Shown: positions 24,523 through 30,175 of the stretch, one piece after another | How positions within the stretch are numbered: the stretch's first letter is position 1 | How the letters are laid out: every line of letters starts with the position of its first letter | NCBI GenBank assembly: GCA_002309585.1 | Contig: DBXN01000122.1 | Location: 28,566 to 58,740, forward strand | Direction: 5' to 3' | Length of the DNA stretch: 30,175 bases | From: Verrucomicrobia bacterium UBA1211 | GTDB lineage: Bacteria > Verrucomicrobiota > Kiritimatiellia > RFP12 > UBA1067 | The notes under the pieces: generated by a model | Told to the model about the DNA's origin: nothing | The model's database searches: none | Seen by the model: only the letters and a program-made list of their open reading frames with translations | Translations under genes and position numbers: made by a program

Positions 24523-25569
24523 CTACCGCAGATCCATCCGGTACATCAGCCTCGGCTCCTGATCCTGAAGCAACTGATGGATGTTGGAGGAAAAACCGAT
24601 CCCGGATCCGGAAAGGAGATCCATTAAAGAGGCCTCCTCTTCGTAGCGATAGACCTCGACATCCTCCTCTTTGAGGAGTTTCGCGAGCGCCCGGCGGGCG
24701 TCATCGAAATAACCGATTCCGTCAATCAGCTGCTTCTCGACCGCATCCACCGCGGAGAAAATCCGTCCGTCGGCGAGCGGCAGCACCTTCTCTTTCGGGA
24801 TGTTGCGGTTCTCGACAACCAGCGAAACAAAGCGGTCATACGAGGCGTCGATCACCTTCTGGACAATCGCCTTCTGCTCTTCGTTCACATCCTGGAACAT
24901 ATTCAGCAGATCCTTATTCTTGCCCGATTTCAGCGTGACGTCACTCACACCCAGCTTCTCGGCCAGCGCCTTCACATTGTAGGACTGCATAATCACGCCG
25001 ATCGAACCGGTGATGGTTGTCGGATGCGCGAGGATCCGGTCGGCCGCAAGCGCGACGTAATAGGCGCCGGACGCGGCGACATCCCCCATGATGGCCACCA
25101 CAAACCGGCCCTCCTCCTCCGCCTTGAAGGTCTTGACCGCCTGATACAGGATGTCGCTCGCCGTGACGCCGCCGCCCCCGCTGTCGATCTCAAGAAGCAA
25201 ACCCTTGACATCCTTGTCATGGGTGGCGCGGCGGATCGCGCGCAACGTCTGATCAGCCGTTCCCGTATGGAACGGCGAGTCGTTATTCAGCAAGATCATA
25301 CCCGTCAGCGGGATCCGCACGACCTTGACATCGCCATTGCCGGAGGACCAAATCTCTTTCATTTCCGGCATCTCATCCTTCCCGAACTGGGCGGAGGCAT
25401 TTTCACTGTCCCATAAGAAACGCGATTTCCCCTTCATGAGCGAACCGATTCCCATGAGGATAATCAGACAGAAGAACCCCACGATGCAAAGGACGGCGGC
25501 GATCAACGCCGCGCAGCCGAAGCCGCAGCCTTTCCCCTTGCCCGGTTGTTTCTCGTTTGTTTCAGCCAT
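24523..25569 (-). CDS. sppA: Signal peptide peptidase SppA
   Basis: 348 residues, start with AAGGAG upstream. It is the short, single-domain form, like that of Bacillus. One N-terminal membrane helix (about 18-42, rich in Cys and Gly) anchors an exterior serine protease of the ClpP-like fold. The nucleophile is Ser167 in GDVAASGAYYVALAAD; the general-base lysine lies in KSGKNKD (214-220). IDSGGGGVTASD and the ITGSIGVIMQSYN strand match the family. It degrades signal peptides after their release and some membrane proteins. It starts 64 bp after the beta-CASP RNase gene. Confidence 0.94.
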   Translation of the reverse strand: MAETNEKQPGKGKGCGFGCAALIAAVLCIVGFFCLIILMGIGSLMKGKSRFLWDSENASAQFGKDEMPEMKEIWSSGNGDVKVVRIPLTGMILLNNDSPFHTGTADQTLRAIRRATHDKDVKGLLLEIDSGGGGVTASDILYQAVKTFKAEEEGRFVVAIMGDVAASGAYYVALAADRILAHPTTITGSIGVIMQSYNVKALAEKLGVSDVTLKSGKNKDLLNMFQDVNEEQKAIVQKVIDASYDRFVSLVVENRNIPKEKVLPLADGRIFSAVDAVEKQLIDGIGYFDDARRALAKLLKEEDVEVYRYEEEASLMDLLSGSGIGFSSNIHQLLQDQEPRLMYRMDLR

Positions 25570-25633
25570 TGTGTATTCTCCTTTTTTGCTTGAAAGTCAA
25601 CGTCACGATCCGATGTCCGGTTTCAGTCGGTAC

Positions 25634-27043
25634 TTAAGAAGCGCTCACATCGAATTTCTGCCCCTTCACGGGCGCGACGGCCTTGTCGAACCCGTGCGTC
25701 TTGAGCAACGCCTTCATTGCGGTCACATTGTCCGGCTCACCATGAACGGCGAAAACGTGTTTCAGGCGCTTACCCTTAATGCCGTCAAACCAGTTCATCA
25801 ACCCGTGACGGTCGGCATGGGCCGACAAGGCGTTGATGGTATGGACGCGCGCACCCAATGAATAGGTCTCGCCCAGAATCTTCAGCGGTGTCTGCCGTTC
25901 GACGATCCGGCGGCCCAACGTGCTTTCCGCCTGGAATCCCACAAAGAGGATCACGTTGCGGGGATCGGTGATCGTCGCCTGCAGGTGGTGAAGCACACGC
26001 CCGCCCTCGCACATTCCCGAGGCCGCGATGATGACCATCGGCCCCTCCTGACGGTCGAGCGCCATCGACTGTTCGGGCGATTCGACAAACTGCAATCCCC
26101 TGCACTTCATCGGATCGATCCCCTGCCGGAGGATGTCGGATGCGTCCTCATCATAGCACTCGCGGTGGCGTTCGTAGATTTGGGTCGCCTTGAGGGAAAG
26201 GGGACTGTCCACAAAGATCGGGATATCCGGCAGCCGATGCTCCTCCTGGAGCCGGTTCAGATAGTAGAGAATCTGCTGGGTCCGCCCGACGCTGAACGCG
26301 GGAATGATCAGTTTGGAACGGAGTTGGCAGATGTCATCCATTAGCGCCTTCAGACGCCCCTTGACATCCTCGCTGGAGGGGTGGTCCCGATCCGCATAGG
26401 TGCTTTCGATCAGGACCGTATCCGCGCCTTCGGGGTAGTCGTAATCCCGAAGAATCGGCTGCTGGGTCTGTCCCAGATCACCGGAAAAGAGCAGCCGGCG
26501 GTTCCCGTTCCGTGCGTCCTGGACATCGAGCTGGATCTGCGCCGAACCGAGAATATGGCCGGCGTTGTGGAAGATAAACGAGACGCCATTCCCAAGATCG
26601 ACCTGGCGCTTCAACACCTCAGGCCGGAAACACTTCATCACCTGGTCGACATCCTCCGGCTCATAGAGCGGTTCAAAGAGATGCTGTCCCTGCTGGGCCC
26701 GTTTCTTGTTAACGATTTCGAGATCGCGCAATTGGAGAAAAGCGGAATCCCGCAGAAGAATGTCACAGAGATCGCATGTCGCGGGTGTCGAATAGATCTT
26801 GCCATGAAAACCCCGGCGGGTCAGGCTCGGCAGGTTTCCGCTGTGGTCCACGTGCGCGTGGGAGAGAATCACCGCGTCGATCGTCTGCGGATCGATCGGC
26901 ATCTGGCGGTTCACCTCAAACGCCTCTTTCCGGTGGCCTTGGTAGAGACCGCAATCCAGCAGGATCTTCAGGCCGTTCGCCTCAACGTAATGCATCGATC
27001 CGGTCGTAACCTGCGCCGCGCCGTAAAAAGTCAATTTCAGCAT
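25634..27043 (-). CDS. Metallo-beta-lactamase/beta-CASP ribonuclease
   Basis: 469 residues. The ATG at 27043 lies 7 bases inside the end of rnc (ATGCTGA), with AAGGA upstream, so translation is coupled. The MBL motif is SHAHVDHSGN (His62, His64, Asp66, His67), followed by HNAGHILGSAQI and FSGDLGQ. The beta-CASP segment has IESTYADRDHP, IIPAFSVGRTQQIL and IIAASGMCEGGRVLHHL. The C-terminal RNA-specificity part has ALSAHADRHGLMNWF and VHGEPDN. This is the CPSF73/YSH1-like bacterial group, acting as endo- and/or exonuclease on RNA. Substrates here are unknown. Pairing with RNase III suggests shared roles in rRNA or mRNA processing. Confidence 0.93.
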   Translation of the reverse strand: MLKLTFYGAAQVTTGSMHYVEANGLKILLDCGLYQGHRKEAFEVNRQMPIDPQTIDAVILSHAHVDHSGNLPSLTRRGFHGKIYSTPATCDLCDILLRDSAFLQLRDLEIVNKKRAQQGQHLFEPLYEPEDVDQVMKCFRPEVLKRQVDLGNGVSFIFHNAGHILGSAQIQLDVQDARNGNRRLLFSGDLGQTQQPILRDYDYPEGADTVLIESTYADRDHPSSEDVKGRLKALMDDICQLRSKLIIPAFSVGRTQQILYYLNRLQEEHRLPDIPIFVDSPLSLKATQIYERHRECYDEDASDILRQGIDPMKCRGLQFVESPEQSMALDRQEGPMVIIAASGMCEGGRVLHHLQATITDPRNVILFVGFQAESTLGRRIVERQTPLKILGETYSLGARVHTINALSAHADRHGLMNWFDGIKGKRLKHVFAVHGEPDNVTAMKALLKTHGFDKAVAPVKGQKFDVSAS

Positions 27044-27795
27044 GGTTGATCCTTTCCCGTTTCTTCTTCGTCACTCTTCATCAGGATCCGGAGCAACTGC
27101 CGGGCCGCATCGACCTCCGCCGCATGTTTGCTCCGGCCCCGTCCCTCAGCTGACATTCCGTTCGCGATCATGACGCAAACCGTAAATTCCGGCGCATGCT
27201 CAGGACCTTCCGACGAAACCAGCGCATACGTCGGCGCCTCCAGCAAGCCCCGCTTTTGGACAAACATCTGCAGGGCGCCCTTCGGATTCTCTTCCTGAAC
27301 GAGGGTTTCCAGCGAAACCGACTCCTGCCCGATCTTCAGAAAGGCATAGACGCTTGAAACGGCCGGCCAACCGCCATCGATCCAGATCGCGCCGAAAATC
27401 GCCTCCACCGCATCCGTCAGGTATTTGTCATGTTCCCGTCCGGCGCGCAACGTCTCCCCCTTCCCGAGCAGCAGGTAGGGACCGAGACCGATCCGGCGGG
27501 CCAGCTGGGCCAGGGCGCGACCGGAGACCAGATGACTCCGCAACTGGGAGAGCGATCCCTCTCGATCACCCTGATACCGGCTATAGAGTTGTTCCGCTGA
27601 AAGCAACCCCAACACGGCATCCCCCAGAAACTCAAGCCGCTGGTTGTCCTGTGTCGCGGAGATCTCGGGATGGGTGGAACGGTACGAGGGATTGATCAAT
27701 GCCGTCCGCAACAGCGACTGATCGTTGAAACGGTATCCGAGGAGCCGTTCCAGCGTCTCCAGCGCCATATTCCGGTCATTGGCCCCTTTACCCAT
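27037..27795 (-). CDS. rnc: Ribonuclease III
   Basis: 252 residues from ATG 27795; an internal ATG at 27768 is possible, but the longer start is favoured by distance from rodZ (21 bp). It cleaves double-stranded RNA, maturing rRNA and processing mRNAs. The catalytic domain has NQRLEFLGDAVLGL (Glu55, Asp59; usual NER is NQR here) and KYLTDAVEAIFGAI (Asp128, Glu131), so all four acidic residues are present. A double-stranded RNA-binding domain follows (about 165-245: NPKGALQMFVQKRG, then YALVSSEGPEHAPEFTV and GRGRSKHAAEVDAARQLL). It sits between rodZ and a second RNase. Confidence 0.96.
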   Translation of the reverse strand: MGKGANDRNMALETLERLLGYRFNDQSLLRTALINPSYRSTHPEISATQDNQRLEFLGDAVLGLLSAEQLYSRYQGDREGSLSQLRSHLVSGRALAQLARRIGLGPYLLLGKGETLRAGREHDKYLTDAVEAIFGAIWIDGGWPAVSSVYAFLKIGQESVSLETLVQEENPKGALQMFVQKRGLLEAPTYALVSSEGPEHAPEFTVCVMIANGMSAEGRGRSKHAAEVDAARQLLRILMKSDEEETGKDQPC

Positions 27796-27816
27796 CCGTA
27801 CAGCCCCCGTCTCTGA

Positions 27817-29103
27817 TCAATCCACGTACAGTGCGGGCGGCGGATCGCAGACCTCAACCGCGGTCGAGGCGGTATCCAACGCCTGGCGTTCGGTCATCTT
27901 GAACAGCATGCGGATGCCGATGACCACAAACACGGCGGCGGCGAGGGATCCGACCGCCACCGCGATTCCGCGCAGATGACCGGTGACCGCGCGCCATCCG
28001 TCGGAGCAACTGCGCGTGACCGTCTTCCATCCGTTTGCAATCGCTTCCCGCCGTTCCGCCCGACGCTCCTCGCGCGCCGCCTTCTCGGCCGCGACCTCCT
28101 CCGGGGATTTCTCCTTGAACGGGAAACGGAACCGCTTCTTCGGAGCGATCTCCTCTTCCGGCTCATCCTCCGCCGGTTCCGACTCATACGCGGGATACTC
28201 CGATTCGGGGAAGAGTCCCGGGAGAAGGGACCCGTCTTCCGGTGGCGCGGGCGGCTTGGGAGGCGTCTCCTCCACCTCGACATGGATCGGTCCCGCTTTC
28301 TTCACAACATGAATCGTCTCGGGATCATCAGGCTCGGCCTTCGGTTCGGCCGGAAGCTGAATCAACCTGTTCTCCGGCGAACGGGTCAGGTGGACCCGCT
28401 CATCCCGTTTGGGCAGATTGAGGGTCTGTTTCGCCGACGGCCTGACCAGCGGCAGAATCGGCAACGGATCAGGGTCCGGTGATACGGAGATCGGCGCCGG
28501 TTCCGGCACCGGTTCCACATCGGCCGGAACCGCTTCCACCCCACGCTCTTCAGCGGGGGGAAGGGCGACCTCAACGCGAACCGGTTCGGCATTGGGCGTG
28601 TTCGCCACGGACCGATCCGGTTCTGTGCGCGAGGGCTGCGCGGGAGTGATAATCACCGTTTCCTCCTCCCGTTTCGCGGCGGGAGCGGGCTGTTGCGGAG
28701 CGGGCCGCGGATCGTTAAAGGCCGGGCGCCGTGTGGCAATCGGCGATTGGGCGGGGGTCGTCTCCGTTGCCGGCTTGGCGGCGGGCGGCCGGTCCGGGTA
28801 AACGCGGTTCTGCTCGGGAAGCGTCTGCGGCTTCACCGGTTCCGCGCGGGTTTTCACCATCGCGGCCTTACTCCCGTCATAGAGTAACATGAACTCCCGC
28901 ATCAACGGATCGGGGTCGAGTCCCAGAAACTCCGCATAGAGCTTGACAAATCCGCGACCGTAGATCGCCGCCGCAATCCGGTGGAAATCCTCCTGCTCGA
29001 TATTCTCAATGATCTGGACGAGCAGATGGGTGTTTTCCGCCACTTGAGAGGGCGTATATCCCTTCGCCAGACGCGCATTCCGTAAAATCTCACCTAAGGC
29101 CAT
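27817..29103 (-). CDS. rodZ: RodZ-like cell-shape protein (HTH_25 domain, single membrane helix)
   Basis: 428 residues. The ATG at 29103 is 2 bases after the ftsK stop; GGGGAGGA lies inside the ftsK end. Residues 1-70 form the RodZ-type helix-turn-helix (LGEILRNARLAKGYTPSQVA, FVKLYAEFLGLDPDP). A long Pro/Glu/Ala-rich region (about 85-330) follows, then a basic segment (KAAREERRAERREAIANGWK) and one membrane helix at about 379-400. Only some 26 residues lie beyond it, so the periplasmic beta domain of E. coli RodZ is absent. RodZ joins MreB to the elongation machinery. Loss of the outer domain is seen in some lineages, so function is likely but not certain. Confidence 0.82.
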   Translation of the reverse strand: MALGEILRNARLAKGYTPSQVAENTHLLVQIIENIEQEDFHRIAAAIYGRGFVKLYAEFLGLDPDPLMREFMLLYDGSKAAMVKTRAEPVKPQTLPEQNRVYPDRPPAAKPATETTPAQSPIATRRPAFNDPRPAPQQPAPAAKREEETVIITPAQPSRTEPDRSVANTPNAEPVRVEVALPPAEERGVEAVPADVEPVPEPAPISVSPDPDPLPILPLVRPSAKQTLNLPKRDERVHLTRSPENRLIQLPAEPKAEPDDPETIHVVKKAGPIHVEVEETPPKPPAPPEDGSLLPGLFPESEYPAYESEPAEDEPEEEIAPKKRFRFPFKEKSPEEVAAEKAAREERRAERREAIANGWKTVTRSCSDGWRAVTGHLRGIAVAVGSLAAAVFVVIGIRMLFKMTERQALDTASTAVEVCDPPPALYVD

Positions 29104-29105
29104 CG

Positions 29106-30175
29106 CTATTCCTCCCCATTCCCGCTGCCATCGCCGACCGCCCCCGGAGCAGCCCCTTGGGAGAGCTCCGCCGCTTGCGCCTCGGCCGCCATCTCGGCGT
29201 TCATCGCCATCGCCTCGGCCGGATCAAAGCCCGAATTCTGCGCCACAATCGGTCCGAGATCCACCAGAATCTCACGCGTCGCCGCGCCGTTCTGAGGCCC
29301 GACATAACCGCGCTCCTCCAGCATGTCCATGATCCGAGAGGCCTTGGTATACCCGATCTTGAGACGGCGCTGCAAAACGGTTGTCGACGCGCGGTTCATC
29401 CGGTAGATCACCTCGATCGCGTTCTTCATGACCTCTTCATCGCTGTCGGGGCCATTGACCGCTCCGCCTTGCGACTCTTCAGCGTCAACTTTGTCCTTGT
29501 TCTTGGAGCCTTCCAACTCCTCGTTCAACTGATCCGCCTCCGACTGGCTCTCGACCTTGTCCAGCGTTTCGCTCAACCCCTGGTCATAAATGGGCTGATA
29601 GTGCTCGCAGACATATTCTGTGACGCGGGCCACCTCGCTGTCATCCAGCCAGGCGCCCTGTGCGCGGACCAGTTGCCCGTCATTCTTCAGATAGAGCATG
29701 TCGCCCTTGCCGATCAGGGTTTCCGCGCCCGGCGAATCGAGGATAGTCCGGCTGTCGTTCGACTGGGTCACCTTGAAGGCGATCCGCCCCGGTACATTGT
29801 TCTTGATCGTACCGGTGATGACATCGACGGAGGGCCGCTGCGTCGCCAAGATCAGATGGATGCCGGCCGCGCGCGAAAGGGCCGCCAGCTTCGAGATCGC
29901 GGCATCGACCTCCTTGCCCACGCCCTTCAGCTGCATCAGACTCGCCACCTCATCCACCACGACAACGATATACGGGAGGGTGTCCTCATCGGGCGGCATA
30001 TCGAACAGCTCGTCAGAATGATGCGTCCGCTCACGTGTGTTGTATGCGACGATATTCCGCTTTCCGTACCGTTGGAAGAGTTTCAGCCGGCGTTCCATCT
30101 CGACAATCGCCCACCGCAGGCCGAACACGACCTTCTTCGGATCGGTGATCACCGGGACCAGCAGATGCGGCAGGT
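29106..30175 (-). CDS. ftsK: DNA translocase FtsK/SpoIIIE, C-terminal part
   Basis: About 356 residues; the start lies beyond the right edge (edge codons read LPHLLVPVITDPKK). The motor domain shows Walker B (PYIVVVVDEVASLM) and LILATQRPSVDVITGTIKNN. The segment FKVTQSNDSRTILDSPGAET and GKGDMLYL are also typical. The C-terminal gamma winged helix, which reads KOPS-type polarity sequences, has STTVLQRRLKIGYTKASRIM, then DMLEERGYVGPQNG. An acidic insert separates the two domains. After gamma comes an Ala/Glu-rich tail of about 45 residues that is not usual. FtsK pumps and resolves chromosome termini at the septum. It leads the transcript to rodZ and rnc. Confidence 0.95.
   Translation of the reverse strand, partial: LPHLLVPVITDPKKVVFGLRWAIVEMERRLKLFQRYGKRNIVAYNTRERTHHSDELFDMPPDEDTLPYIVVVVDEVASLMQLKGVGKEVDAAISKLAALSRAAGIHLILATQRPSVDVITGTIKNNVPGRIAFKVTQSNDSRTILDSPGAETLIGKGDMLYLKNDGQLVRAQGAWLDDSEVARVTEYVCEHYQPIYDQGLSETLDKVESQSEADQLNEELEGSKNKDKVDAEESQGGAVNGPDSDEEVMKNAIEVIYRMNRASTTVLQRRLKIGYTKASRIMDMLEERGYVGPQNGAATREILVDLGPIVAQNSGFDPAEAMAMNAEMAAEAQAAELSQGAAPGAVGDGSGNGEE

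Noticed and set aside
1..30175. tRNA, rRNA, insertion sequences or phage attachment sites
   Set aside because: No cloverleaf, rRNA segment, transposase or integrase coding, or paired long direct repeats were seen on either strand.

Overview
The window is a gene-dense, GC-rich (roughly 57-60% by eye) bacterial chromosome segment. It has 21 recognisable intact or edge-truncated genes, three broken genes, and unusually patterned intergenic DNA. The gene content suggests a fermentative, polysaccharide-using member of the PVC group, perhaps Kiritimatiellota or another Verrucomicrobiota lineage. The clues are a pyrophosphate-type phosphofructokinase, Tat-exported Gfo/Idh/MocA and sugar-isomerase proteins, a DUF2723 giant membrane protein, KduI and a fused siroheme-decarboxylase-like protein. 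This placement is inference; there is no rRNA or other phylogenetic marker gene here apart from the tail of ftsK.

Layout. (1) 1-2252, plus strand: 3' end of PPi-phosphofructokinase, a degenerate HAD-like protein, a long hairpin, then mazG. (2) 2305-9071, minus strand: a 1394-residue DUF2723/TPR membrane protein downstream of glycogen phosphorylase. The glgP promoter lies on top of the terminator of the gene before it. (3) 9239-14991, minus strand: a probable transcript with a frameshifted glycerophosphodiester phosphodiesterase, a fused AhbA/AhbB-like siroheme decarboxylase, pdxB (GTGA overlap), a Tat-exported oxidoreductase and a Tat-exported TIM-barrel isomerase. (4) 15349-15846, plus strand: a secreted CGRC thioredoxin-fold protein. 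(5) 15897-18579, minus strand: kduI, a lipid A-type acyltransferase and a family 2 glycosyltransferase, joined by two ATGA overlaps. (6) 18580-20484: an AT-richer stretch of repeat cassettes with two decayed genes reading away from each other. (7) 20485-23843, plus strand: citrate synthase, an MscS-type channel, and a zinc-ribbon/PTS-EIIA fusion with its own strong promoter. (8) 23850-30175, minus strand: the ftsK (partial), rodZ-like, rnc, beta-CASP RNase, sppA, CBM9-like run, which combines chromosome segregation, cell shape, RNA processing and membrane protein turnover.

The signal least explained by ordinary annotation is between the genes. At least six intergenic gaps carry mosaics of exact 7-base or 8-base tandem words, such as GTTGAGC, TCAACCC, TTCCCCG, CACTGAT, GTGGTTAG, ACCACCAA, TGGCATTA, GCAGAGAC and TTAAAAGG. 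The same words recur in different gaps in either orientation. They often begin inside the last codons of the preceding gene and then supply its stop codon. They resemble in style the short tandem heptamer repeats known from cyanobacteria. Other points of interest are the Zn-ribbon/EIIA fusion, the AhbAB fusion, the overlapping promoter/terminator at glgP and the coupling of two ribonucleases.
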